Shown: positions 23,804 through 32,932 of the stretch, piece after piece
Position numbering within the stretch: the stretch's first letter is position 1
How the letters are laid out: every line of letters starts with the position of its first letter
Program-made: the position numbers and the translations under genes
Assembly (NCBI RefSeq): GCF_016918565.1
Contig: NZ_JAFFQD010000042.1
Location: forward strand, 1 to 42,848
Direction of reading: 5' to 3'
Origin: Desulfogranum marinum
GTDB taxonomy: Bacteria; Desulfobacterota; Desulfobulbia; Desulfobulbales; Desulfobulbaceae
Length of the DNA stretch: 42,848 nucleotides
Notes under the pieces: model-generated
What the model saw: the letters and a program-made list of their open reading frames with translations, nothing else
The model's database searches: none
Told to the model about the DNA's origin: nothing

Positions 23804-26497
23804 CTATAATTTGAGCGAAACAGTTTTCATTCCCGGCTCGCCCGGGCTGGCTTTGACGGCGAATCCAAATGCGCTGCAAAGCCTGAGCATGGTGGTATTG
23901 TCATCTAAGACTTCACCATAAATCTCCCCGATTCCACGGTTGCGAGCATACTCAATGATGCGCCGCAAAAGCATGGGCCCCAGCCCCAGGCCGGTCATGT
24001 CACGATGGATCAAAATAGCATATTCAGCACGCTCGTTATCCGGGTCAGCACTGATGCGCACCCCACCGTATAGTTTTGCTTCTCCTTCCTGATCTTTACC
24101 TTCCACCACCAGCGCCATTTCCCGGTCATAATCGATCTGGGTGAGGCGGGCTGCCAAGGTATGGGGCATAACTTTCATCGGATGCAGGAATCGTAAACGT
24201 ATTTCTTCCGGGGACAAGTTGTTAAATATTTTTTGAATATTGGGTTCATCTTCCGGACGAATCGGCCGAATAAGCAGGTTTTGCCCATCCGGAAAGGTCA
24301 GCTTTTCCTCCAACTCTTTAGGATAAGGAAGGATAGCCAATCGATCAACTGGTTGGCCAATGCTCTTCACTACCTTGATACGAGCATCCAAAGCCAGTAC
24401 TCCATCCTTATCCACAAGCAGCGGATTAATATCCAACTCGTCAATATCACCAAGGTCACAGATCATCTGCGACACCTTTACCAGGGTCAAGGCTATACTG
24501 TTAAGATCTGCAGGCTGGGTCAACCGGTACCCCTGAAGGAGCTGATAGATTTTTGTCCGTTCCATTAAATCTACAGCCAAATGCATATTGAGAGGCGGCA
24601 AGGCCAATGCTTTATCCTGGATGACCTCTACTGCTGTACCGCCATGACCGAAAAGAAGCACCGGCCCGAATTGAATATCATTCTTCATGCCGATGATCAG
24701 TTCATAGGCATTGGATTTGGAGATCATGGGCTGAACTGTAAACCCCTCCAACCTGGCTTCGGGCCGGAGGTGCTGGACACGTTCAAGCATAGCAGCAGCA
24801 TTATGGCTGACAACCTCTGGTGTTTCAAGGTTGAGGCTAACCCCGTTGACCTCGGATTTATGGGTTATATCCGGTGAATAAATTTTCAACACCACCGGCG
24901 CGCCAAACTTTGCTGCAATCTCAGCGGCTGCCTCTGGAGAAGCGGCCTTGTGGGTTTCGACGACGGGTATATCATAGGCTGCAAGAACGGCCTTGGCTTC
25001 CGGTTCCGCCAACCAGGCACGATTTTCAGCCAACGCTCTGTTGAGAATTTCCCTGGCCTTGTCCGTATCCGGAGTAAAAACCTCGGGTATATTGGGCGGG
25101 GTTTCTATCAACATTTCCTGACTTTTGCGGTAGCGAACCATTTGCATAAACCCACGTACCGCCTCAGTAGGGGTTGTATAGGTTGCAATCTTATTTTCAG
25201 TAAAAATGTGCCGAGCTGCCACCGCAGCCCCATTTCCCAGCCAGCAAGTAAACAACGCCTTACGATTGTATTTAAGACTCTCCTTTTGCAAAGTATCTAT
25301 AACTGCTTGAGCGGCATCACTAGTATTTGCTATAGCTGTAGGGCAATTGAGCACCAGCACCGCATCCGACCCTTTATCACGTAACAGTATTTCCAGCGCA
25401 TCACCGTAGCGATCGGGCGAAGCATCACCGATAATATCCACTGGGTTGGACCGAGACCAGGTGGGCGGCAAAACCTTATTGAGAGCTTGAATAGATTCCG
25501 GGGTAAGCGTTGCCAGGTGACCGCCACGGTCAAGCAGGCTGTCTGTTGCCATTACGCCGATACCGCCACCATTAGTTACAATAGCCAGCCGTTCCCCGGC
25601 AACCTGTCGTACCATTGCCACCGTCTGGACCGCATCAAACAGCGCCTGCATATCGTTGACCCGCAGTATTCCTGCTCGACGAAAAGCTGCTTCATACACC
25701 GCATCAGTGCCGGCTAGGGCACCGGTATGGGAAGCCGCTGCTTTCGCGCTTGCAACATGGCGGCCGGCTTTCACGACGATCACCGGTTTAACGCGGGCTG
25801 CAGCCCGGGCCGCAGACATAAATTTTCGAGGCTGGGTGATCGATTCTATATAGAGAAGAATTGCCCTGGTTGAGGTGTCGTTTGCCAGATAATCAAGCAT
25901 ATCCCCGAAGTCGACGTCGATCATATCCCCCAGAGAAACGCAGTGGGAAAAACCAATCTTACGTGAGGTTGCCCAGTCGATAACCGCTGTCAGCACGGCT
26001 CCGGATTGAGCCACAAAGCCCAGATTGCCAACCAGGGGCTGAACATGGGCAAACCCGCCATTGAGACCAACCCCGGGCACCATGATCCCAAGACAGTTTG
26101 GTCCGACAATCCGTACCAGATGCGGCTTAGCGGCTGCAAGCATGGAGCGGGTCAATTCGCGACCATGCAAGTTGGTCCCTTCAGCGAAACCAGCTGTAAT
26201 GATCACCACTGCACGGGTTCCCCGTTTACCCAACTCGGCTATCAAGCTGGGAACCGTATCCGGCGGAGTAGCAATGATTGCCAAATCAGGCGCCTGGGGA
26301 AGACTCGCAATGTCTTGATAGGCTGTAACCCCTTCAATGGCCGAATATTTAGGATTCACCGGGAACATTTTTCCCTGATAGCCAGCACTAAATACATTGC
26401 GCGCCAGTACACTGCCGATGGTTCCTGGTTTTTGACTGGCTCCGATCAGTGCCACTGAAGAGGGGTTGAACATGGAGTTAAGGTTTCTCATTGACAT
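23804..26497 (-). CDS. ADP-forming acetate-CoA ligase family protein fused to GNAT acetyltransferase (Pat-like)
   Basis: This 897-residue fusion has an N-terminal CoA-binding Rossmann domain (about 10-130, SVALIGASQKPGTIGSVLARN) and a succinyl-CoA-ligase-like domain with the phospho-acceptor His257 in AAASHTGALAG. An ATP-grasp domain follows (about 490-710, including FGAPVVLKIYSPDITHKSEVNGV and LLFGHGGTAVEV). The C-terminal GNAT acetyltransferase (about 735-895) has DMTGLGLGPMLLRRIIEYA and the later helix. The architecture equals that of Pat, the protein lysine acetyltransferase that inactivates acetyl-CoA synthetase. In Salmonella Pat the ligase part is thought to be inactive, whereas here the catalytic His is kept, so it may also make acetyl-CoA. 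It lies 44 bases after acsA. An AGGAAA ribosome-binding site supports the ATG. Confidence 0.88.
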   Translation of the reverse strand: MSMRNLNSMFNPSSVALIGASQKPGTIGSVLARNVFSAGYQGKMFPVNPKYSAIEGVTAYQDIASLPQAPDLAIIATPPDTVPSLIAELGKRGTRAVVIITAGFAEGTNLHGRELTRSMLAAAKPHLVRIVGPNCLGIMVPGVGLNGGFAHVQPLVGNLGFVAQSGAVLTAVIDWATSRKIGFSHCVSLGDMIDVDFGDMLDYLANDTSTRAILLYIESITQPRKFMSAARAAARVKPVIVVKAGRHVASAKAAASHTGALAGTDAVYEAAFRRAGILRVNDMQALFDAVQTVAMVRQVAGERLAIVTNGGGIGVMATDSLLDRGGHLATLTPESIQALNKVLPPTWSRSNPVDIIGDASPDRYGDALEILLRDKGSDAVLVLNCPTAIANTSDAAQAVIDTLQKESLKYNRKALFTCWLGNGAAVAARHIFTENKIATYTTPTEAVRGFMQMVRYRKSQEMLIETPPNIPEVFTPDTDKAREILNRALAENRAWLAEPEAKAVLAAYDIPVVETHKAASPEAAAEIAAKFGAPVVLKIYSPDITHKSEVNGVSLNLETPEVVSHNAAAMLERVQHLRPEARLEGFTVQPMISKSNAYELIIGMKNDIQFGPVLLFGHGGTAVEVIQDKALALPPLNMHLAVDLMERTKIYQLLQGYRLTQPADLNSIALTLVKVSQMICDLGDIDELDINPLLVDKDGVLALDARIKVVKSIGQPVDRLAILPYPKELEEKLTFPDGQNLLIRPIRPEDEPNIQKIFNNLSPEEIRLRFLHPMKVMPHTLAARLTQIDYDREMALVVEGKDQEGEAKLYGGVRISADPDNERAEYAILIHRDMTGLGLGPMLLRRIIEYARNRGIGEIYGEVLDDNTTMLRLCSAFGFAVKASPGEPGMKTVSLKL

Positions 26498-26541
26498 AGC
26501 CGTTTCCTGTGTGTCGGCGTCTTTTTCGTGCCGGCCTGATG

Positions 26542-28305
26542 TTATTCGTTTTCGGTTTCCATGGTCGAAACATCGCCTTCAGGCATACCAAGTTCACGGT
26601 CCTTGAGAAGGCGTCGCATAATTTTGCCTGCCCTGTTTTTGGGGAGTTGGTTTTGGAACTCGATCTCTCGCGGAGCTACAGCCGGACCTAGACGACGACG
26701 GGTGAATCCTATCAGCTCAAGACGGAGTTGATCATCGGCAACAGTTCCAGGTTTAAGAGCGACAAAAGCTTTGACCATTTCCCCGAGCAGGACATCGGGT
26801 TTACCGATCACTCCGGCCTCTGCTACTGCTGGATGGGCCATCAGAGTGCTCTCGACTTCAAAAGGGCTGACCATATGGCCTGCAGTTTTAATAATATCGT
26901 CTGCGCGCCCGACAAACCAGAAATACCCATCACCATCACGCCGGACTATATCTCCGGTAAGATACCATTGATCAACAAAACACTTGCGATAACGGGTGTC
27001 CTCGTCCACATAGGCACGAAACATGGAAGGCCACCCTTTTTGCAGGGCCAGTTCTCCCTCAACATTATCCTCTGTAATGACCTCGAGACTATGATCCTTT
27101 TGCCGTCGTATAACAGCGGCTTGAATACCAGGCAGGGGACGCCCCATGGAGCCGGGACGAATTTCCATGGCAAGGTAATTGGCAATCATTATCCCCCCTG
27201 TTTCCGTCTGCCACCAGTTGTCATGAATGGCTGTGCCTAAAGCATCCTGACCCCAGATTACAGCCTCGGGATTGAGGGGTTCACCAACACTGTGGACAGC
27301 TCGGAGGTGCCGGAGATCGTAGAGGCAGCGAGGTTGAATATCCAGACGCATCAAACGTCGAATTGCGGTCGGTGAAGTGTACCAGATACTCACCTGCTCA
27401 CGTTCCAGAATCTTGTACCAGCGTTCAGCATTAAAGGGTTCGGAATCAATAATGCAGGTAATGCCGGCCACCAGGGGCGCAATAATACCGTAAGCCATTC
27501 CTGTCACCCAGCCAGGATCGGCAGTGCACCAGAAGATATCGTCCGGATGAAAATCAAGGACAAATTTCCCGGTCGCGTAATGGGTGAAGACTGCTTTGTG
27601 TACATGCAATGCTCCTTTGGGCATACCGGTGGTGCCACTGGTAAAGTGGAGCAAAGCCGGATCTTCCGGATCAGTTGCCTCGATGGTGAAGTCCTCGGAA
27701 GCAACCATCATTTTTTGCGGCAGAGACCAATGTCCTTCGCAGAGGTCATCAGACGCATCTATGAGCAATATATGCTGCAATTGCGGCAGGCGCTCTCGCA
27801 GTTGCTCCACTTTTTGCTGAAAGATTTGGGTGGTGGTGACCAGAACCTTGGCATGGCCCCGCTGTAAACGCTGGTAAACCGGTTCCGGTCCGAATGCTGA
27901 AAAGAGCGGACAAAAAATACTGCCGTTTTTCAGCGATCCCAGAGCGGCAAAGTATAAAGCCGGTATCCGGTCTGCAAAAACAAAGACCGCATCACCCTTG
28001 CCTACCCCCAGCTGCCGCAATACATTGGCAAAACGGTTACTCTGTTGCTGAAGATCGGTGTATGTATACTCAAGGACAGTGCCGTCAGGTCCCAGCCAGC
28101 GAAGAGCCGGATGATGCGCCAAATGCGTGTTGGCATGACGGTCCACAGCCTCATGGGCGATATTGAGCCCTTTACCACCGGGTAACCCGTTTAACTCACG
28201 ACCAATGGTTTCCCAGGAAAAATGTGCACAAGTCTCTTCGTAATCAAGCAGATGCGGGGTGATCCTGTACAAGGTCGGGGTCTTTTTAATTGCTTTCCAG
28301 TGCAC
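26542..28305 (-). CDS. acsA: Acetyl-CoA synthetase (acetate-CoA ligase, AMP-forming)
   Basis: This 587-residue enzyme converts acetate, ATP and CoA to acetyl-CoA, AMP and pyrophosphate. Motifs in order are the P-loop LLHFTSGTTGMPKG, the acetate-pocket region DIFWCTADPGWVTGMAYGII, DNWWQTETGG, the hinge GRADDIIKTAGHMVSPFEVES, and the C-terminal catalytic Lys561 in PKNRAGKIMRR. That lysine is the residue classically acetylated by Pat. The length and WWQTETGG context suit the AcsA branch (Bacillus-like). The start is GTG with AAAGGTGG just before it. The next gene, 44 bases downstream, encodes the Pat-like fusion, so this operon probably carries both the enzyme and its regulator. Confidence 0.92.
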   Translation of the reverse strand: MHWKAIKKTPTLYRITPHLLDYEETCAHFSWETIGRELNGLPGGKGLNIAHEAVDRHANTHLAHHPALRWLGPDGTVLEYTYTDLQQQSNRFANVLRQLGVGKGDAVFVFADRIPALYFAALGSLKNGSIFCPLFSAFGPEPVYQRLQRGHAKVLVTTTQIFQQKVEQLRERLPQLQHILLIDASDDLCEGHWSLPQKMMVASEDFTIEATDPEDPALLHFTSGTTGMPKGALHVHKAVFTHYATGKFVLDFHPDDIFWCTADPGWVTGMAYGIIAPLVAGITCIIDSEPFNAERWYKILEREQVSIWYTSPTAIRRLMRLDIQPRCLYDLRHLRAVHSVGEPLNPEAVIWGQDALGTAIHDNWWQTETGGIMIANYLAMEIRPGSMGRPLPGIQAAVIRRQKDHSLEVITEDNVEGELALQKGWPSMFRAYVDEDTRYRKCFVDQWYLTGDIVRRDGDGYFWFVGRADDIIKTAGHMVSPFEVESTLMAHPAVAEAGVIGKPDVLLGEMVKAFVALKPGTVADDQLRLELIGFTRRRLGPAVAPREIEFQNQLPKNRAGKIMRRLLKDRELGMPEGDVSTMETENE

Positions 28306-29016
28306 ATACCCACCTTTTGTTATCTAAACTTTCAGCGAACGTAACTCGTCACCGGGTTGTTTTGAGCAGTTCTCCAGCCGGTTTATTTTTTTTTGTCATT
28401 CCCTTGTTCTAATTTGCAAAATTACTGCCAGAACAAGCTATATAAACCAACGGTACAATCGATTCTGTTGAAGCCTTCTCTCCGAAATTAGCCGCATATG
28501 AATGCTGCAATTCCATAGAGCAACAAATAAGAATAATTACTAATTGGTGCTTGGTTCAAATGCACCACCAAAGTTGGTTCAAATGCACCACAATCTCTTT
28601 TCTGCATACCCATGAAACCCAACCATTTTTTCGACCTCGGCAGTTGAATTGTTTATTTTAGTAGAGACAGAAGACACTCATTCATTTTCATGTTTTTTCA
28701 TGAGAATAGATCTGGCGCCTGTTTTCCAAAAAAGAAAAATAAAATCAGTCTTCTGTCTATCTATACGCATAACAGGCTAAGCATTGTACGCAAATAGAAT
28801 CTATTTACTTTTTCCATTTGATTTTGGTGGAATATCCACTGAGCAAGGAATTAAATCTAATTGAAACTTTTAGGAAACACAGGAACAATATTTGCTTTGA
28901 AAGCTGTAGATGTTTTAGAACTTGTTGTGTTTATTGAAATATTAACATTTTTTAATCTCTATCCAGCTGGAAAAATACTTTTTCCACAAATCATTATTAA
29001 CTAGGGAGTTTGGCAA
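28306..29016. other. Long divergent intergenic region (acsA upstream)
   Basis: This 711-base gap lies between divergent acsA and the small secreted-protein gene. Notable is a pair of 18-base direct repeats at 28,551-28,591 (listed separately). The rest is AT-rich, with several poly-T or poly-A stretches and no supportable gene. Confidence 0.4.
28551..28591 (+). repeat. Direct repeat TTGGTTCAAATGCACCAC x2 upstream of acsA
   Basis: Two exact copies of this 18-base word lie at 28,551-28,568 and 28,574-28,591, 23 bases apart start to start, about 250 bases upstream of acsA. The word itself contains TGGT...ACCA dyads like those recognised by some GntR-type regulators. Its core TGGTTCAAATGCACCA differs by only two bases from the arm of the inverted repeat at 42,148-42,186. 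It may be an operator. Confidence 0.6.
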
Positions 29017-29397
29017 ATGAAAAAAAGGCCTCATGCAAAATACGTTATGAGCGCATGCATTTTGTTCCTATTGTTCGGCCCTAGCTTAGCAATAGCAGAC
29101 GATTACTGGAGTGTGCAGTGTACTACTCAAGGATACGGCATAGATTTCAACCTCAAAGAGCAAAAGGCATTTATTATTTTCAGCACTGATAGTGGAGGCA
29201 CAATTCCTGCCGCAAGCACAACAAAGATTATAAAATTCGTTAATAAGCCGAACGACAAATATGCAATTTTCGATTTTGGCAGTGCAACCAAAATTGGAGT
29301 GAACGTAAGTCGACCTGATCGGACTATTATTTATCGGCTTTTACAAGGCAAGACTTATCCAGTTTGTGATGCTAAGGCTACGATCCGGACACCCTAG
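29017..29397 (+). CDS. Small secreted protein of unknown function
   Basis: I do not recognise this 126-residue protein. It has a signal peptide (about 1-27: MKKRPHAKYVMSACILFLLFGPSLAIA). The mature part of about 100 residues is beta-rich with two cysteines (VQCTTQGYG and YPVCDAK), which may form a disulfide in the periplasm. A TAGGGAG ribosome-binding site precedes the ATG. It stands alone between the divergent acsA operon and the universal-stress-protein gene. A 7-base hairpin (ATTGCTTGCAAAGCAAT) lies about 90 bases after the stop. Confidence 0.65.
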   Translation: MKKRPHAKYVMSACILFLLFGPSLAIADDYWSVQCTTQGYGIDFNLKEQKAFIIFSTDSGGTIPAASTTKIIKFVNKPNDKYAIFDFGSATKIGVNVSRPDRTIIYRLLQGKTYPVCDAKATIRTP

Positions 29398-29600
29398 ATG
29401 CCTGAAGCATAAACAAATTCATGTGTATCATAGCTCAACCAGCAGGTACATTTTTTAAGGCAACTCCCATTACTTGAAGGGAACTTAATTGCTTGCAAAG
29501 CAATCTTCCGGCGCTGTTTTTTTAAGGATAGAGGAGGTCCGGCAGAAGAAACTGAGTAACAGGTGTTGCAAACCCTAAAAACGTTTCCAGGAGGAAGGTC

Positions 29601-30041
29601 ATGCAAAACATTACAAAGATTGTCGTCCCTGTAGATTTACAACAACACACCGAAAAGCTGACCGAATTTGCCATCAACATTGCCGGTAAACTTGACGCCG
29701 CAGTAAGTTTTATTCACGTTGTAAAGCCGCTTGACAGTTATTCCGGCGTTGTTCACCCTTCCTGGGATCAAATAGAAAAGGAACTCAAGGAGCATGCACA
29801 AGAAAAAATAGATAACCTTGTCACTGATAATAAAGCTCAATGTGCAGGCTGCAGCGGCAAAGTAAGCTATGGAGACGCCGTTGATCAAATCTTGGCCTAT
29901 GTAGAGGCAGAAAAGGCATCGATGATTATTATCGGTACCCATGGCAGAAAAGGTCTTGAAAAAATCATGTTAGGCAGCGTGGCCAGTGAAATTGCTAAAC
30001 AAGCACCCTGCCCGACGCTCCTTTTCAACCCTTATAAGTAA
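29601..30041 (+). CDS. Universal stress protein (UspA family)
   Basis: This 146-residue cytosolic protein shows the USP fold. It starts ITKIVVPVDLQQHTEKLTEFAINIAGKLDA and has VSFIHVVKPLD as the second strand. The nucleotide-binding motif G-x2-G-x9-G-S is seen in GTHGRKGLEKIMLGSVASEIAKQAPCPTLLF, so it probably binds ATP. A strong AGGAGGAAGG ribosome-binding site precedes the ATG. The gene lies 134 bases before an Hsp20 gene on the same strand, which suggests joint stress expression, though a separate promoter for hsp20 cannot be excluded. Confidence 0.93.
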   Translation: MQNITKIVVPVDLQQHTEKLTEFAINIAGKLDAAVSFIHVVKPLDSYSGVVHPSWDQIEKELKEHAQEKIDNLVTDNKAQCAGCSGKVSYGDAVDQILAYVEAEKASMIIIGTHGRKGLEKIMLGSVASEIAKQAPCPTLLFNPYK

Positions 30042-30175
30042 AGTCGAGTTTGTAAGGCAACCATGAGCCACAAACCTCAAGAAAGTAGACAAGGAGAAAA
30101 TGACAGGGTGACTTTTTCACAAAAAGTATCGGCATTCCCTGCATGTAATTATCAAACCGAACCAGGAAGATAATC

Positions 30176-30661
30176 ATGGCAAAAAAAGAAAAAAATACTG
30201 AATTGGTCAGAAAGGAAGAAAGTCATCCTGTTTCTCCGTTTGAGGATATGGAGAGATATTTTGACAAATTTTTCAAACATCCCTTTTCTCTTATGGCACG
30301 TCCCTCATGGTCTGGTTTTGATTTTCCAGCAATGGAAGAGATGTCGCCATCTGTTGATATTTATGAAGAAAAAGGCAAGATGATAGTGAAAGCCGAAATT
30401 CCAGGAATCAACAAGGAAGACTTGGATGTATCCATTACGGAAAATACGGTGACTATCTCAGGAGAGAAGAAACAGGAGGAGAAGGTTGAGAAAAAGGATT
30501 ATCACCGGGAGGAACGTAGATACGGCTCCTTCTGCCGCAGGTTCCGACTGCCCGCAGATGTAGATGCAGATAAAGCAGAGGCCTCGTTCAAAAATGGGGT
30601 GCTTGAAATCAGCCTTCCCAAAACAAAGGAAAGTAAACAAAAAAAGGTAACTATTAGTTAG
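30176..30661 (+). CDS. Small heat-shock protein (Hsp20/alpha-crystallin family)
   Basis: This 161-residue chaperone prevents protein aggregation without ATP. The alpha-crystallin domain (about 53-150) shows PSVDIYEEKGKMIVKAEIPGINKEDLDVSITENTVTISGEKKQE, followed by YGSFCRRFRLPADVDADKAEASFKNGVLEISLPK and the C-terminal tail. The GVLEISLPK signature is complete. The N-terminal arm contains DMERYFDKFFKHPFSLM, typical of class A bacterial Hsp20. A hairpin (30,700-30,733) follows about 38 bases after the stop and may end the transcript. Confidence 0.94.
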   Translation: MAKKEKNTELVRKEESHPVSPFEDMERYFDKFFKHPFSLMARPSWSGFDFPAMEEMSPSVDIYEEKGKMIVKAEIPGINKEDLDVSITENTVTISGEKKQEEKVEKKDYHREERRYGSFCRRFRLPADVDADKAEASFKNGVLEISLPKTKESKQKKVTIS

Positions 30662-30699
30662 CAACCCTTTTTCAGGCTAACAAGAAACCTACAGATTAC

Positions 30700-30733
30700 A
30701 CACAATGGGGGATATACTTATCCCCCATTGTGT
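30700..30733. terminator. Perfect 15-base hairpin after hsp20
   Basis: ACACAATGGGGGATA and TATCCCCCATTGTGT form a perfect 15-base stem with a four-base loop, 38 bases beyond the hsp20 stop. There is no T-run after it, so it may be a processing or stabilising hairpin or an atypical terminator. The convergent kinase gene ends 78 bases beyond. Confidence 0.6.
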
Positions 30734-30773
30734 ACTCCGGATTTACCAGAGGCCAAATACCAGTTGGCCACAT

Positions 30774-30794
30774 TAACCCGAATTTCTCATGAGC
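30774..30794 (-). repeat. Dispersed repeat copy 4 (terminus only)
   Basis: The plus strand reads TAACCCGAATTTCTCATGAG followed by CA, identical over its first 20 bases to the reverse complement of the repeat end at 13,712-13,732. It lies between the hsp20 hairpin and the stop of the hybrid kinase. Flanking bases do not extend the match. Confidence 0.75.
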
Positions 30795-30811
30795 AATCGG
30801 AGTTGAGCAAC

Positions 30812-32899
30812 CTACTGTTCCTGTAAAACTTCATTAACAGCTGTCACAAGAATTTTACTGTCGACCGGCTTTTTGAGTAATTTAATGACCCCAAGCTCTT
30901 CGGCCTTTTTTTCTGAAATAAGCCTACTGTAACCACTACAGAGAATGATAGGAGTTTGGGGGCTGTTTTTTGAAATTTCACGTGCCAATTCAACCCCTGT
31001 TAAATCAGGCATGGTCTGGTCTGTTATAATAAGATCAAATTTATCCGCAGAGGCTTGAAATGCTGCAAGGGCTTTCTTGCTGTCGCTCATGGCTGTGACC
31101 GTGTAGCCGACATTCTCAAGCATCTGCTTAAACATGTCGGCAATCAGTTCTTCGTCATCAACCACTAAAATAGATTTGCTTGCTTTTGCAGGCAATTGTG
31201 TATCTGCCTGTTCCGGTTCGGGCCCTGGAAGCTTTCCATTAGAAATCGGAAAGTATATATGAAATGCGGTTCCCTTGTCGAGTTCACTCTCAACATGGAT
31301 GAACCCTCCAATCTTTTCAACGATACCATGGACCATAGCTAATCCAAGTCCACGGCCCTGCCCGCCACTTTTTGTGGAATAATAAGGTTCAAAAATACGG
31401 CCGAGTGAGTCGGAATCCATACCACGACCTGTATCCTCTACGATGAGTTCAACAAAAAAGCCTTCGCAAACACCTGGCTTTTTTTCAATGTCAGCGGCTT
31501 TTAAAAATATTTTGTGCAAGTGTACCGTTATCACTCCTTTCTCGGCTTCCATTGCATGGAGGGCATTGGTGAACAGATTGATTAAAATACGGTGAAGACC
31601 TATTGGACTTGCCACTATTTTTCCGCAATTCGGTTCAATCTCTTTTCGGAACTCAACCGTTGTCGGCAGGGAGGAGCGAAGAAGCCTAAGTGCTTCCATA
31701 ACAACAGGCACCGGATTCATAGGATACGGGCAATCCGGATCTTTTTTACTAAATGTTAAAATTTGTTGAACCAATTCTTTTGCCCGATTACTCCCTTTAA
31801 AAATTGGATCTAGGTACTTTTCCAGGTCGCTAGAGTCAGGAATTGAAGATTGAAGCAGATCGGCATAACCGATGATAAGAGTTAAAATATTATTGAAATC
31901 ATGTGCGATTCCACCTGCTAAGGTGCCAATTGCCTCCATTTTTTGAGCATGCGAAAGTTCCGCCTCAACTTGTTTTTGAACGGTGATATCTCTGGCAATA
32001 TGCACAATATGGGTACATGTTCCATTGTTGTTCAACAAGGGAGAAGTTGATACCTGAAATATTTTATGCAGATTAGGGCAGGCAATGGTAGCGGACTGAG
32101 TTTGTTGTTTTTTTAAGGTCTCTATCTGGGGGCATTCTGCACAGGGATTGCCGGCTTCCCGGAAGAGTTCGTAACAATACTGTCCATTGAGACTGCCGAG
32201 TTCAGCCTGAAACATCTCATAAGCAGCCTTATTGGCCCGAACAACGCGCATATCTGTATCATGAATTGTTACAATATCAGCGATGGCATCAAATGTACGT
32301 TCCCATTCCCTCTTCGCGTTTTGTAGTTTTTGTTCCAGTTGCTTTTGCTCTGAAACATCCGTCAAGGCAATGCGGAACTGCCCCAGGTGTCCATCAATTT
32401 CGGGATTGATAGTACATTCCAGCAAAGCATGGAAAACGCCTCCATCTGTTTTCAGCAATCGTAGTTCACAGGTCTTTTTTCCACCAGTTGTGGAAAGCTG
32501 TTTGCGACACTGGTAATACAGTTGCTGGTCTTCGGGCACAATAAAGCTGCTCAAAGGACGCATGACAAGTTTTGCCCTTGGCAGAAACAACATATCAGCA
32601 GCCATGAGGTTAGCTTCTATTATCAGTCCTTTTTCATTGACAGTTACATAACCGACAGGTGCAAAGTCATACAGGTCTGTATATTTTTGTTGGGACAGCT
32701 CAAGCTGCTCCTGTGTGCGCAGCAAATCCTCATTCTGAATTTCCAGCTCTACCTGGTGGGTATACAGTTCATGGATCAGCTTTCCGGCCTCCTCTGCGGA
32801 AAGTTGCGAAAAATTGCATTGCTCAGGCTTGCTGAATTCCTCTGCACGTTTTCTCAGTTCAGCAAATTTTTTTGTTGAAGAACCAATTCCATCCCCCAT
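30812..32899 (-). CDS. PAS-domain hybrid sensor histidine kinase
   Basis: This 695-residue kinase has no membrane segment and is predicted to be soluble. After a coiled region (about 10-70) come a PAS domain (about 70-185) and a second PAS domain (about 200-310) with a Cys-rich patch (CYELFREAGNPCAECP). The HisKA domain with acceptor His333 in GGIAHDFNN follows, then HATPase motifs (LFTNALHAME, VEDTGRGMD, GRGLGLAMV). A C-terminal receiver has Asp627 in LIITDQTMPD. The Cys patch (CYELFREAGNPCAECP) matches a motif often seen in PAS domains of kinases in this bacterial group. The gene starts 33 bases after the CheB-CheR-PAS gene, so the pair is an operon: the methylation-type sensor probably feeds this kinase. 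Confidence 0.92.
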   Translation of the reverse strand: MGDGIGSSTKKFAELRKRAEEFSKPEQCNFSQLSAEEAGKLIHELYTHQVELEIQNEDLLRTQEQLELSQQKYTDLYDFAPVGYVTVNEKGLIIEANLMAADMLFLPRAKLVMRPLSSFIVPEDQQLYYQCRKQLSTTGGKKTCELRLLKTDGGVFHALLECTINPEIDGHLGQFRIALTDVSEQKQLEQKLQNAKREWERTFDAIADIVTIHDTDMRVVRANKAAYEMFQAELGSLNGQYCYELFREAGNPCAECPQIETLKKQQTQSATIACPNLHKIFQVSTSPLLNNNGTCTHIVHIARDITVQKQVEAELSHAQKMEAIGTLAGGIAHDFNNILTLIIGYADLLQSSIPDSSDLEKYLDPIFKGSNRAKELVQQILTFSKKDPDCPYPMNPVPVVMEALRLLRSSLPTTVEFRKEIEPNCGKIVASPIGLHRILINLFTNALHAMEAEKGVITVHLHKIFLKAADIEKKPGVCEGFFVELIVEDTGRGMDSDSLGRIFEPYYSTKSGGQGRGLGLAMVHGIVEKIGGFIHVESELDKGTAFHIYFPISNGKLPGPEPEQADTQLPAKASKSILVVDDEELIADMFKQMLENVGYTVTAMSDSKKALAAFQASADKFDLIITDQTMPDLTGVELAREISKNSPQTPIILCSGYSRLISEKKAEELGVIKLLKKPVDSKILVTAVNEVLQEQ

Positions 32900-32932
32900 G
32901 CCCCCCCCGTTTAAACACTTAAAATAATTACC

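Noticed and set aside
26006-26458. 150-codon plus frame inside the Pat-like gene
   Set aside because: Antisense shadow of a well-supported coding region.
30059-30175. Possible sigma-54 promoter before hsp20 (TCGGCATTCCCTGCAT)
   Set aside because: The spacing between the GG and GC pairs is two bases too short for a sigma-54 site.
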